In this document: positions 14,170 through 26,331 of the stretch, piece after piece
Layout: every line of letters starts with the position of its first letter
Position numbering within the stretch: the stretch's first letter is position 1
Assembly (NCBI GenBank): GCA_905182985.1
Contig: CAJJDN010000078.1
Location: 95,453 to 159,452 of the forward strand
Direction of reading: 5' to 3'
Length of the DNA stretch: 64,000 bases
Source: Paramecium sonneborni
Taxonomy: Eukaryota; Ciliophora; Oligohymenophorea; Peniculida; Parameciidae
The notes under the pieces: model-generated
The model's database searches: none
Seen by the model: the letters and a program-made list of their open reading frames with translations, nothing else
What the model was told of the DNA's origin: nothing
Program-made: the position numbers and the translations under genes

Positions 14170-15573
14170 TCATTTGAATTTATTTAATTAACTTAAAGTT
14201 CTATCTCTAGGATTTTTAGGTAATTGAGGTAGTGAGTGTTACGAACTCATTACTTTTGGTAATTTAGGTTTAGGTTGCTTTAAAGCTTCAGTTGTAAGGG
14301 TTAATAATTACGAGAGATCTCTTTATTTTAATAGCAATTTAGGTAATGGCTATTAAATATCAATTTTAATTGGTGTGGGTTCTTCTGTAATTAATAATTC
14401 TTCGACACTAATATTACCATCAATTCTGATAGAACCTTCTTTTACAGCGGAAGAATTCACTATAGATGTATTTAGATTGACTTGAGATGGTTCTATATCA
14501 TTGATAGAAATATCATTGATTAATTTTTATTATTTAACTCCTCCTTAATAAATTCCTTATACATATTATTAATATTAATTTTTGGTTAACTTTAATCCTT
14601 CTTCCCATAATTGTATATTCTAATTATTCGAGAATGAAGGTCCTTATTTTTGATTTTAACCTTCTGTTAATGTTACTCCTTTAGCTACTTGAAATTGATC
14701 AAATACATTAAATAATTGTTTTGATTAGAAATTGATTTAACTTCCTAAAAATGGTTTATCTCCTTCAATCTTTACATGAGTAAATGATTTTCCAAATTCA
14801 ACAACTTTGTTCTTTTCTTAAAACTATACGATCGAACTAACTCTAGATCTGATAGGTGCTAATTATTCAACTTAAGGAATATTCTGAGGCATAAATCTCC
14901 CTTCATAATCAAAAGTATATTTCTTATCTCCTGTAAATGAACTTGCTAATAATCTAATCTATCTTAATTATTCCTTTTTCTCTGCTATCCTCTATTACTC
15001 TGCCTACCATTTCTACTATCTTAATAATTCATCTCTCTCCAACTATTATCTCAATCCCTAATCTAAAGGATCTTCCTCAACTTTTTAATACATATTCACA
15101 AACTCTGGCTCAAATGGTTCAAATTATGTTTTTAAGATTTATGAAGCTCTCTTAATTGTAACAGAACTTCTTTAATAACCTGGATTAAAAGAGAAATGAG
15201 ATTTAGTTACACTATGACTAGTATGTGTTGTCTACTGAAATCTCAAATCAATATTTGCTATATAACTTCTCCAACAATCATTAATTTTTATTTATGGTTC
15301 ACTCTCTAGAACTAAACCTTAATTTATTTTCTCTGTCATCATCTCGTCAGGTTCATGTATACCTAATGACACAACATCCTCAGAAAATTATACTGTCCAA
15401 TTTCGCATTATTTAAGGTATTGCTTATTCAATATGCTTCTCTACTAAAACTACACTACAACGTCTCAAAATCTCTCTTATTATTGAACGAACTGCTATCA
15501 AACTTTATGATAATTCTACTGCCATCTCTCTATAATCTTCTAATCTTATTGATTATTATGAACTATAAGACAT
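14170..15573 (-). CDS. Conserved-looking hypothetical protein, 467 aa
   Basis: Intronless frame of 468 codons ending at TGA 14170-14172. The start MSYSSQQ at 15573 is the first ATG after an in-frame TGA. Residues 1-120 look globular and helical (REMAVELSQSLIAVRSII, CWRSYIANIDLRF). The middle is charged and coiled-coil-like (RDELLRQQKWQAEQQRIAEK). A short aromatic segment KKYTFDYEGRFMPQN follows, and the C-terminal ~200 residues are Ser/Pro/Gln-rich and probably disordered. The YTFDYEG-type segment recalls conserved ciliary/axonemal proteins, but I cannot name the family. No signal peptide or membrane span. It is divergent to the gene starting at 15811. Confidence 0.75.
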
Positions 15574-15810
15574 TTAAACTGATAATAAATTTTATTATTC
15601 TTTTTTTCATTACACTTATACTTTGATACCTCATCTATTCAATCTTCTCTTCCCTTTCTTCTTCATTTATTTTATACCTAATTTCTCATATTAAACTATT
15701 TTTATCAATTTATCAATATTCAATTTCTCGATTATTCTCATATTATAATCTAAAAGATATTCAGATTTATTTTAAACAAATATAATTTATTTGAGGTAAT
15801 TAATTATTTT

Positions 15811-17211
15811 ATGGAACCACTTTCATAAACTAACAATCACAACTTCCCTAAACTTATCTTAAATGGAAACATAGAACTCATTTAGTATATTGATCAAGAA
15901 ACCTTTCAATAACTTCCTAAACCTAAACCCAAATATTCCAGAATTGCCTAGCTACCAAATAATTTTAAACAACTTAAATCAACTTCTCTGTTGCATTCTC
16001 TATTATTATGAAATTTATTGATATTACATATATGTACCTTAACATAATTCATAATTTATAAAATATTAATCCTAATAAGAACATAATAATCTCTTTAATT
16101 TCCTATTAACATTCAAACCGTTTCATCAGACAATCTATTTAAAATTGTTTATCATAAATTTGGATTCTCAATTCCAACAATATTACTAAGTATCATTTTT
16201 GAAAAAAATGAAACAAACCTTAAAGTAAGAGATCAATTCCTTTAAATATGAATAATTTAGAACAATCTTCTTCTTAAAATACGTTAATTAGAGAATTAAT
16301 TGATTGATTTTCTAAATTATTACCTTATCAAATAAGTAATTATTAAAGAAAAAAGTTTAATTCTTGAAACTAAACATAAATAGTAGATTAAATTAATAAT
16401 CAAATATTCTTTAGAAGGAAAGTTTAATTTTCTTAATATATTGGCATAGATAATTTCTATCTCTAAAATTAACTTTGCAATTCTTAAAAAAAAATTTTAA
16501 TTTAACATTAATTAGAAGCTCTTTGAATTTGTATCATTTGTAATAAAATATGATATTTTGATGTGAAACTATAATAAAAGAGTAAAGTTAATCTAAAATA
16601 TAACTTTAACCAACTTAGAATGAATAAAGCAATTTATTCACACTTAAATGTTTGAGTACTAAGTAGTGAAAGAACAATAGAACTTCTATTTGATACTAAA
16701 AGTCTTCATATTTTGTTGCATCATGTTTTATAAATCAATCTCAGAATTAGACTCTTTAAAAATTTTTAGATTGTGCAATTATTTAATTCTGATTAATTTA
16801 TAACCATTAATTAAGAAAAATTTCAGAGGAGTAGATAGAATTATTATTTTCACAATAAATTAATCAAATTTAGTAATTTTCTTACACAGGGTCATGTTTT
16901 TAGTATAAGCACAATTAATATATTAAGGATTAAGAGAAAATATTTGAATTATTTTAAAAACTATAGAACTTAGTGCCTCGAGCATTCAAATTTTATGGAT
17001 TACTTTTAATACCTAATTTATTTTGAAGTAAAGTAATGTGTTTGAGAATTATTACTTATTTTTTGAGAATAATTATAGAAATTAAGATTGTATGGATATT
17101 AATAATGATAAAAAAATAAATAGATTCTCAGATTGTAATTTAGACGTACCATTAAAACTAATGTGTATTTAAAAATAATATAAATATCAAATTTTTGTTC
17201 TATTAATATGA
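15811..17211 (+). pseudogene. Doubtful multi-exon gene or decaying gene
   Basis: Several plus-strand stretches read like protein but sit in different frames. ATG 15811 opens ~66 codons to TGA 16009. Frame 2 is then open 16022-16300, 16304-16558 and 16562-16666, broken by TGA at 16301 and 16559. A 31-nt intron at 16650-16680 could join it to the frame open 16656-17042. A 28-nt intron at 17040-17067 could lead on to TGA 17209. I found no GT..AG pair of normal size that removes the TGAs at 16009, 16301 or 16559. It may be a pseudogene, a gene with sequence errors, or a gene with unusual introns. No domain recognised; the content is Lys/Asn/Leu/Phe-rich. Confidence 0.35.
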
Positions 17212-17343
17212 TATGTAAATTTATTAATTGGTTTGATCAAATATTTTTAAAATTCCAAAAAAAAAATGAAGTTATTTTAAATTCATATTAAATTTATAAG
17301 TTGATAAGATGATTGTAATACTTAAGTAAAATGAATTATAGTG

Positions 17344-19076
17344 ATGTCTTAAAATAAATAAAAAGGGAAGATTTATGTTGAAATATAGTAAAACTTTATG
17401 TTGTATAAATTAAATGTTTTTCAGGTTTAAATAGAGGAGTAGTAGATTTCAGATATTCTTATTGGTAGATGGATTGAAGTAAAAAGTGAAATGGGATTGT
17501 ATATTAAGTGATAGGTAGATTAGATTAATTGTATATAATATAAATATTAAATGGAAATTCACGAATAACCGATCATAAATTTGTTGTCTTTCTTACACTT
17601 GTAAAATCCAATAGGTGGTTATTGTAAGAATAAATTTTGATTTAGTCTTATGTGCAAATGTTCCGGATACAATATTTTATGAGAATTCAATTCCAAAGTA
17701 ATGGTTTTTCAGTAAGAAAGCTTAGGTGAGAATGAAATCAAGAATGAAATTGGATGATAATTACATTCGTTGTTATTTTTAAGAATTAAATTAAGAGATA
17801 GTGGCAATATGGAGAACAAAATAAGAATTATAAGTTTTTAATAAGGAGAGATTAACTAAGTTCTTTTAGGAAGAAGGTTAAAAAGATGGGATTTTATAAA
17901 GATTTATATATCCAAAAGGGAATAAGAATTCTACAATAATTATTTAATGGAGTTAGAATTAAACATTATTTGAAAAGTTTGAGAGTAATTTTATGCTTGA
18001 TGATAAATCGATTGATATTTATTAGAGAGCTTTAACTCATGAAAGAGATGGAACTCTTGCTTAATAAATTAATAGTAAATCTTTAACAGAAAGACTTGAA
18101 CATTTTACAGCAGCAATAGCAACACATGGTAATGATTTAATGAAATGGAAATCTAAAATTATAAGAATGACACTAGAGATTAAAATAGATAATGCTGGTT
18201 AAATATGGCTTAATAATTGTGTTCATATTAAATGGTCTACTTAGGAACAAGTCAATATGAAATCTCTTAGTCTTCCATCCTTTATTGATTAAGAAAAATT
18301 AATACTTAAATAACATAAGAATATTCTCAAAGATAGTCAATGTGAAATGTGTGATACATTGTTTCATAAAAATGATTTAATGAAAACATATATCAAAAAT
18401 ATAATTGAAAGTTGGAATTTTGATCATATGGGTGATAATGACAAATTGTTAGTAACAAAAAAATAGGAAATTCTTCTTAGAAAAAAAACAATGGCTGAAA
18501 AATTGGATGTAAAATAAGACATAGAATTAAGGTAGGTTAATTAAAATTATTTGATACCTTCTTTGATTCGAAAGATTTTTCCAAAATTAAAATATGCTCA
18601 ATATTAAGAATTATTAGGGAATCCAGGATTTTTGGAAATGGAATTTAATGTTTGTTATAACTGTCATATTTAAATAGATAAAGGAGTAAATGTTTCTTAA
18701 GATCTAAGTAAATTAGCAAAACAAGAAATGTTATGTCCTGCAACCTATAGAGGAATTCAAAGGTTAAGACCTGAAATATTAAAGGAACGCTTAATTGTAT
18801 AAATTATATTAATATTAATAGACAACAAGAAGAGAGATATTAAGAAAGATAGCTAATCATGGTCATAGAAATGAATAGATGAATGAAAGAATTCCTTAAG
18901 TATCAACAAGAATATTTAACTCAACAAATTCAAGTAGAATTGTGGGTATCTCACCTATAAAAAGTATGATCACTTCTATATTACCAAAATATTCTATGAT
19001 AACTTTAGATACAAAGATTAATAACAAGAATGCTACAACAAGAACACATTCTAGAAGAGTAAGTGATTTGAAATGA
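17344..19076 (+). CDS. Conserved-looking hypothetical protein, 560 aa
   Basis: ATG 17344 (MSQNKQKGKIYVEI) follows in-frame TGAs at 17302 and 17329. Introns at 17499-17523 and 18797-18821, both 25 nt, bring the frame to TGA 19074-19076, and the spliced length is an exact multiple of three. The N-terminal 150 residues are beta-rich (DILIGRWIEVKSEMG). The middle has a conserved-looking stretch (SKIIRMTLEIKIDNAGQIWL). Two CxxC pairs, CEMC and CYNCH, suggest one or two zinc sites. The C-terminus is basic and Ser/Thr/Arg-rich. I do not recognise a named family. A weak resemblance to flagellar proteins of protists is only an impression. Confidence 0.78.
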
Positions 19077-19193
19077 AATTCATATGATAATCTCTATATT
19101 TATAAATTTTATTAAATAATATATTAATCTTTAACTTTTTAAGTTCATTATATTTATTATATCAATCACAATATTATGCCAAAAAATATAACA

Positions 19194-19647
19194 TCATTCT
19201 AAAACTTCCCTATTTTTATGTATTTTTTCAAACTCTTTCAAATCATCAGCACTATAATATACACCATTAGCAGATATTCCTGAAGTGTTATTAGTATCAT
19301 ATTTCCAGGTACCTCTCTTACTACAATTTCTTATTTTTATTGGTTATGGAGTAAGAGGTCTGCCATTATAATATTAGATTCCAAAAAGTTTGCCATTTCT
19401 TAATCCCTTATATTCTGTAAACTAACTCTTTTACTTTAAAATAAGCTTCAGTAATAATGATATATTTATTTTCTGGCCAAGTTTTTCTCCACACTTTAAA
19501 TCCTACTCCATTATTTGGATATTGAGCAAGCATTTCAGGTAAACTTTTATATGGATGTCTACCAGTAACAATCAAATCATTAAAAGTATAGGTTCTAATT
19601 GCTTTAGAAAGCATTTCTTCAGCTGCTGTTTTCAGAAGTCCTTGCAT
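19194..19647 (-). CDS. Mitochondrial ribosomal protein mS34-like, 141 aa
   Basis: Start at 19647 (MQGLLKTAAEEM), one 28-nt intron at 19407-19434, stop TGA 19194-19196; spliced length is 142 codons. The pattern NNGVGFKVWRKTW followed by YIIITEAYFK and, after the intron, GLRNGKLFGI resembles the core of the mS34 (MRPS34) family, where a GVGR..R..W motif precedes a strand and a GKLRNGKAWG-type turn. Human mS34 is longer, so this would be a minimal version. A mitochondrial small-subunit role is inferred from these motifs only; no clear targeting peptide is visible beyond a short amphipathic start. Confidence 0.55.
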
Positions 19648-19966
19648 TATATTTAATCAATTGATTAATTCTTATTTATAAATAATTATATCATAATTAT
19701 AAACGATAAAGTCTTACTATAAAATGATTCCATAATTATATATATAATCCTAATATAAAGTAAATATAGCAAGAACACACAAAATATCATCTAAGTATCA
19801 ATAAAATAGAAGAATCATAAAATTCAGTCATTTATTGTAAATTGAATAATCTAATCAAACAAATCATAAATATAACATTTAAAGTATAATTATCATTATT
19901 TATGTAAGTTATGAATTCAATTAAAAATATATTGTTATTTTAATAATTAATTATAATTTTACTTTT

Positions 19967-21009
19967 TCAAACAAATACCTCTATATATCCATTTGTTATT
20001 TCAACTTCCTCCTACAAATACTCTCTTAGATATTTCTAAGTCCATGGTCCAATAACAGGTATACCATTTTTAGAATTATTCCCTACAAATTTATAACAAA
20101 TAATATACCTTTTCCTACAATTATTTTAAGTTTCACTTATTAGTAACCTTATCTATATTTATATAATCGAATTTGCTCAAATAAACCATCCAATATAGGA
20201 TTTATTTCAGCTTTATAAAATCTATGAAAATCTACTCTACAAATGCCATCTTAAATATTTATTAAATTAAGAAAGAGTACTTTACCTTAATCTTACAGAT
20301 ACTCTATTCTTTAAATACATGTTTCTAAAGCATCTTTAAATACTATTTTGCTTATTTCTTTACTCTTTTTTAATTTATAGATTTCTCCTCTATATTATTA
20401 TAAGACACTTATCATTTCTCTATTTTCATTTAATTCTATCATTAATTATTTTCTTCTTTCCTCCTCTTCATTTTGTCTAATTGTTATTTACGATTATTAT
20501 CTCTTATTTTAAGAATAATTTTTAGTCTTCTCTGGTGAATAAAAATCTCTTCTAGAATTATATACATAATTATTTTATAAATAGTAATAATCCTTATATG
20601 AGTTCTATGATTATCTACGCTTTGCTTAATAGTATTAATTTTAAATATTGTCCTCATTGTTTAAATATGAATTAAATTAACAATAAATGATTAATATTAT
20701 TATGGCAAATATAACTGTGTACCATAATATTGTTGGTACAATGACTGTAATCAAATAGTAAATGAAAGTAAATAGAGATGATATTAAATAATAGAGAAGG
20801 TTCCACAAACATGAAATTAAATACAGTTTTATTGTTAATATTGTATTAACACTTAAATAAATTAGTTCAAAAATTATAGGAATAAGGTACTCTAATAATT
20901 ATAAAATAAACTCGAAGATAAAGCAAATAGTGATCTCTATTAAATAAATTGCCCAATAAAAAAGGAAGCGTAATAACGTTGTGAAAGGTCTTAAAAAAAG
21001 TTCAATCAT
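19967..21009 (-). CDS. Membrane-anchored Smr-domain protein, 338 aa
   Basis: Start at 21009 (MIELFLRPFTT), one 26-nt intron at 20083-20108, stop TGA 19967-19969; spliced length 339 codons. Residues ~1-150 are almost all hydrophobic, with four or five predicted membrane spans (for example TVIVPTILWYTVIFAIII). A Gln/Arg-rich, coiled-coil-like linker follows (about 160-235). The C-terminal ~100 residues form a Smr (small MutS-related) domain: VDFH matches the LDxH motif, and after the splice KIIVGKGNNSKNGIPVI plus WTQKYLREYL match the GKG.HS..G.PV....KYL signature. Smr domains bind or cleave nucleic acid, for example in ribosome rescue and RNA cleavage. Tethering to a membrane is unusual. The splice site lies inside the GKG motif, which supports it. 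Confidence 0.82.
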
Positions 21010-21307
21010 ATTTTATAATTTAATTATACTCAAAATTATTTAATTAATTTTTTTATAATCTCATATCATTTCTTATCAAAACTGGCCAAAATATATATAT
21101 TATTTTGAGAATTAAGATTTTATTAAAAACTTCTATTTTACCCTCTATCATTTCTACCCACATAATGCTAATGTAAAACATATTATTTTATAAATTGGTT
21201 TTTACTCTTTTGACAAAGTAAATCTAAAAAATTATCTAAATTTTAAACGTTCATTTACTATTATTTGTGATTATATTTATTTTTATTCATTACAAAGCCT
21301 TTTTTTA

Positions 21308-22080
21308 TCATTCGATTTTCTCAAATATTCCTCGAATAGGTTTAATACTAATGAAAATCGATTCTGTAAAATTTAATTTTCTATAATAAATCTTTATTTA
21401 TTTCTCTAAGACCTTAATACTTCAATTTACATTATTTGCAAATAATTTTTATTCTCTCAAATTTGATACATCATGATTAGGATTTATTTTCGATATCCAT
21501 TAATATTTTGCTTCTTGAATTAATATTATTAAAATAAATCTTAAAGCTTCTTTTCTAGACTCAAAGCTTGTCTTGAGATTTACTGATAACAACTTTCAAA
21601 ATAAAAAATATTTTAGTCCTTTAACTGCATCATCCCTTTTAATAAGTGAATTAACTATTTCATAATAACACTAGCCTTAAGCAAACACAACTTTTAGATG
21701 GTAACAGAATATACTCAAGTTAAAATTATTCATAATGTTGCAAAAAGCTAATAAATAAATTAATTATATTCTGAATATTAAATGAAGACAATTTTCTGAT
21801 TCGAGAGTAAATCTTACATCTCCAATCTCTACAATTTTTATGTAATTAACAATTTAAAGACATTTTAATTAAAATAAATTATTTTCATAACTTTAAATAT
21901 ACAGCAATTCTATTATTTTATATTCTTAACAATCTGTTAATGTCTTATGAAAATCTTAAATTATAAATTTATTTATCTTGAAAATAGATTTTGGGAAATA
22001 AAAAATAATAATTTTTTTTTGTTTTCTATAATAAAATTATAATATGAAAAGTGAGATGATTATTTTATTTAAAATATTAT
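21308..22080 (-). CDS. Helical (TPR-like?) hypothetical protein, N-terminus unresolved
   Basis: Open minus frame from about 22080 to TGA 21308-21310, with introns at 21593-21625 (33 nt) and 21413-21430 (18 nt). It gives ~240 residues of alternating helices (KIVEIGDVRFTLESENCLHL, FAQGQCYYEIVNSLIKRDDA, SRKEALRFILIILIQEA) that look like a TPR-type or related helical repeat. No ATG lies in frame before MNNFNL, so either the start is in an upstream exon or the first residues are missing. It abuts the V-ATPase gene, whose stop is at 22086. Function unknown. Confidence 0.6.
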
Positions 22081-22085
22081 TTCAT

Positions 22086-24548
22086 TCACATTCTTGTACT
22101 AAATTAAAATTTCTAATCTAAAAAATGAAGATAATTAAATTTTTAGAAACAATAGCCATCGCCTTTATAAAATTTACTCTAGAATTCTACCCAATGTAAT
22201 CTTAAAGAGTGTAAAAAGCATTCTAAAGTGTCCATACACATTAAAACTCCAAAAGTTGCCAAAGCATAAACCATAAATGTAAAACAGATTCCAAAAATAG
22301 ATCCATTTTATAATTATGGTTCTAAAGACATTTTGAAGAAGACCTAATTGATAAATAGTAATAAAATACTTCAGATAGTTGAGAATGTGCCAAACTAAGT
22401 GCCCACAATCTCAAATATGATGCTGTATTAGATACAGCTCCCAAAACAAATTCAATACATTAAATTAAGCTTTCAATATAAATCTCTGAAAAATCAAAAT
22501 GTTTTTCTTCTCTAATTGCTCTACTTTCTATTAATTAACCAAAAATTTGATTTTTTTTTTCATTTTCTTATTCTAATTAATTATGTTAATTTTCATTTAA
22601 TTCATCATAAACAAGTTATTAATTTCTTTAATTAAAAAATATTCTTTAAATATGAATGGCCTCAGGTTTAAGCAACATAATTATTGGAGAAAAGATTGCT
22701 ACTTTTATTAAGAGAGTTTAAATGAAAACTTAGTGAGGATACATTTCAGGTCCTTTGATTCCGCCTAATGTAAAAACCATATTTAATAAAGTTGTAATAA
22801 TTGATGGTGGTTCCGCATTATTACTATAATTAGTAAGCCATTTAATGATTATTAAAAAAGACATATATCCAAAGGTTGAGAGCATAAATGCTAATTCCGG
22901 TAAAAAGCTAAAGAAAAAATCAATAAACTTTTTTTAATATAAACAATTCCAACCTTTTAATAGGATTCCAAAGACCATCTAAGTTACTCCAACAATGATT
23001 GCTGTTTTCATTTTAAAAGAATTCATAACTGAAAGATGAGATTCTGACATACTCCATTTTCCATCAAAGCCTAATTAAAACTTTTACAATTTGTATTCCA
23101 AAGATATTGAAAAAAAATCATTATAAATAAAACCACAATAAGTAGCAAATAGTCCCATTAATGTTATAAGATATCTACATTGATATAAACTCTATAAATC
23201 TGAATAAGCAAGATATTCACTACTATTTTCTAATTTAATTCGTTTTATAACCCTTTAACCAAAGATCAATAAATAGAAACCAAAAAGTGTTAAAAGTATC
23301 TTTATATAGACAATATTTTACTCCATGTCCAATATCCCCAAACATCATACCAAACAAAAATGGAAACGTTATTATTGTGAAAAGTCCAGGATTTATTTCA
23401 TCGTATCTTGGAATCCCATAAGTGTTCACTAACTCTTGAAATATATATGTAAATTAATTGGTTTTCAATAGACTTGGTGGTTCATACAAATTTTCATTTA
23501 TATCTTACATTATTTCAATTTGAACCCCAAATTATTTTAATTATTCTATATCACTTTTCTAACACCATATTTGACCAATTAAAAATTAAGATTTTCCTTC
23601 AAAAAAAGTTAGATGATAATAAGTGGCACTTATCATATCTAAAATGATTTTTAATTCACATATATATGAACAATAACCAATATTATATATCTCATCCAAT
23701 TCTAAAAGTTTTTCAGCTTAAATATCAGAGAAAAAATCTAATTGCTAATCAATTTCTTATTTTGTTGTTTAGATAACAATCTCCAAATTAACTAACTCAT
23801 TCTACAATTAAATGATTTTATCTTCTACCTTAGTTTCTTCAGGTAATTAATATATTGATACATTAAAAGCCTAAATTCATAAAATTATAAATTACTTCAC
23901 ATATTTTAAGTAATTTGTTTTTTAAATTTTCATGTTTACCTATTGCAAATACCAACGTAAATATTGTTCTTTTATTATTTAAATTCTTAAATTTTACAAT
24001 TCCATTTTCTTTTGTGATTCGAAATACAATTCGATTAAATTTAAGTGAATCATTAGTATTCATACATCCAACAATATATCCTAATTAAATTCCTGAAAAC
24101 TTAAATATGAAGTCCTTACAATATTATATTACTGCACTTAAATTAAATCTTATTTTTACATCTCTTCTTCATATTTATTTCTTTGTTCAATAATTTATTG
24201 CAAATTTGCCTATTAATTCAAAATAAATTGCACTTTGTGTGTTAGTTCTTATTCAATTTTTATTGCTTAATCTTCAGTTATTTTAATGTATTATATGAAT
24301 TCTGCATAGTTAGGACAATAATGTATCTATTTATTATATAAATGCAAGAGACTTTAGATCTCGCCAATTTTATTATAAATATCATCACATCTTTTTAATT
24401 GCCTGTAATAATCATGCTCATGAAATGCAATCGTTGAACAATTGACTAAATTAACATTTTCCATTTGCCCAACTTTAGTTAAAAAATGGAAAGCTTATTC
24501 TCTTTCAATATACAATTTATAAAGATGTATTTCGGTTGCTCTAAACAT
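22086..24548 (-). CDS. V-type ATPase V0 subunit a (116-kDa family), 789 aa
   Basis: Start at 24548 ([15 protein letters not shown]), stop TGA 22086-22088. Four introns (24100-24119, 23871-23895, 23229-23250, 22344-22369) give a spliced length of exactly 790 codons, near the usual ~820. Family landmarks: [11 protein letters not shown] at the N-terminus; [20 protein letters not shown] then [13 protein letters not shown] at the first membrane spans; [21 protein letters not shown], which carries the key Arg of the proton path in the RLWALSLAH motif; and [16 protein letters not shown] at the C-terminus. It is the proton-channel stator subunit of the vacuolar ATPase in endomembranes and the contractile-vacuole system. 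Intron placement restores each conserved block, so the model is strong. Confidence 0.95.
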
Positions 24549-24874
24549 TTTTAATTAAAATAAACTTTATTAATTCAATCGTTCATAATAATTTAACATT
24601 AACAATTCAATTATCTAAACATAAATAGTCATTTTTTTGAGTCTTTTTTTATTATATAAATATATAAATAGATTCAGACAATCTGTCTCAAATGCTATAA
24701 AATACAAATTCATTTTCATAGCATAACAAATCCCTTTTCACTAGTCCTTTTATTGATTCAATTAATTCAATTTCTGTTAAAATCACAGATCTCTTTATTA
24801 ATTAAGCTAATTTTGTTTAGAGAATTTACTGCTACAGTTTTTTCTCTTATTTCATTATTTTCATTATTCCTGCC
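24549..24874. other. Intergenic, no gene seen
   Basis: 326 bp of AT-rich sequence upstream of the V-ATPase start and downstream of the next minus-strand gene's stop. It should hold the V-ATPase promoter and the other gene's 3' end. No long TGA-free frame with protein-like composition and no recognisable RNA gene was seen. Confidence 0.6.
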
Positions 24875-26285
24875 TCAATGCTTTTATATAACAGAACAAT
24901 AATACATAAGCTTTTTATTTTATTCATACTCTTCAATTTGAATTTCTTGCTTTTTAATTTCAGGTTTTTGAGCAAATTCAAAATCAGATAATAATTTGAA
25001 ATTCTCTTCAATTAATTATAGTTCATTATTATTTACTTTCTTAAAAACTCCAAGTTTTATAAGTCTTTAAGCCCATTCAATGTTGTTTACCTTAGCCTAA
25101 TTTACTTTCTAAAATTATTATAAAATTGTTAATTCTTGTAAAGTTACAAATATTTAAGAATTTTTATACTAAACTTATAAGACTATTTGAAAAAGCTAAT
25201 ATATTTTATGAGTTTATTTTGGAATAGTTTTAAATTATTGTTCTATTTATTTAATAATTGGATGATTAATATCTTTAAGAGGACTGACGATGTTTTATTA
25301 TACTTCTCCTTTATTCCAGAAATAATTAGAAACCACTAATATTTCATTAAAGTATAAGATATTAGCTATAAAATCTAAAGTTTAAAACTACTAATTTGGT
25401 TTTTCATTATTTACTATATACTTTGAAACAGCCATTTAGAGTGAATATTATTAAAAGAGTTAACTTTAATTTAATTTTGATAACATGAATTTTTAAACAA
25501 ACTAATGTACAGTATCTCTGCTTTAGATTTCTTTTGCAATATTAAAGATTAACTATTCATCTTTTAATTAAGACTCTACTTAATTCTGAATAACGCTAAC
25601 GAATTGTAATTACTATAATTTAATAGCAGAATTAACACAAGAATCCAATTTTTCATAGTTCTGGATGTTTAACCAAACATATTTTGAGAGAATTGCTTGG
25701 GCACATTCTGTATTTATTTATAATAAATGTAACAATTCAATGAGTAAGGATTCATCTAATTATGTATCTTTGTTGATAAATATTTGCAATGAATTTTACA
25801 ATTTTTCAAAGAATTTATGTTATTCCTCATTACTTTAAATCTGTATTAATACTTTCCCATCTTAAAATCTCTAAATAATTATTACCTTTCAATAAGGTTG
25901 TATAATCAAAATAAGAAGTAAAATCTATTTCATCATGAAAATAAGCGGCAACTTTTTAGAAATCTTTATCCTTCAAATTGTTTAGTACAAATTTAAGTAA
26001 TTCGATTTTTTACTAAGATTATTTAATTCCTAAAATCAGACATTCAATGATATTAATCGATGTTATTTTATTCAACCAATACAATTTTTGTTTGATGGCT
26101 TCAATATTTCTAGCACTCAAGAGTTTAGAAATAATTTGAATTAATTATGAGGAATTCTATCTTATTGCAATACCACATTGTCTAATAGAGAGATTTGAAG
26201 AATCTTCAGAATTTAAAAATTCCTTTATTAATGGTTCACAATCTTAAACTTTATAAGTCTTAAGATTATTTGGTCCTTTATACAT
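24875..26285 (-). CDS. All-helical hypothetical protein, 461 aa
   Basis: Start at 26285 (MYKGPNNLKTYK), one 25-nt intron at 25861-25885, stop TGA 24875-24877; 462 codons spliced. The sequence is a run of amphipathic helices (LIQIISKLLSARNIEAI, LLIELLHLLQINTECAQAIL, EWAQRLIKLGVFKKVN) consistent with an ARM/HEAT-like superhelix. A charged, Lys/Glu-rich tail follows. No membrane span or catalytic motif. Its stop codon is 47 bp beyond... that is, its start lies 47 bp downstream of the riboflavin-kinase stop on the same strand. Not recognised; a scaffold or complex subunit is likely but unproven. Confidence 0.72.
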
Positions 26286-26331
26286 AAATAATAATAATTA
26301 AAATTAAATTTTAAAATCATTTCTAATATTA

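Noticed and set aside
15294..15626. 110-codon plus-strand ORF in the standard code
   Set aside because: It is antisense to the 467-aa minus-strand gene, has no intron logic and Leu/Ser-only composition.
23235..23429. A separate 64-aa gene within the V-ATPase region
   Set aside because: It is an exon fragment of V-ATPase subunit a, ended early only because the standard code treats TAA as stop.
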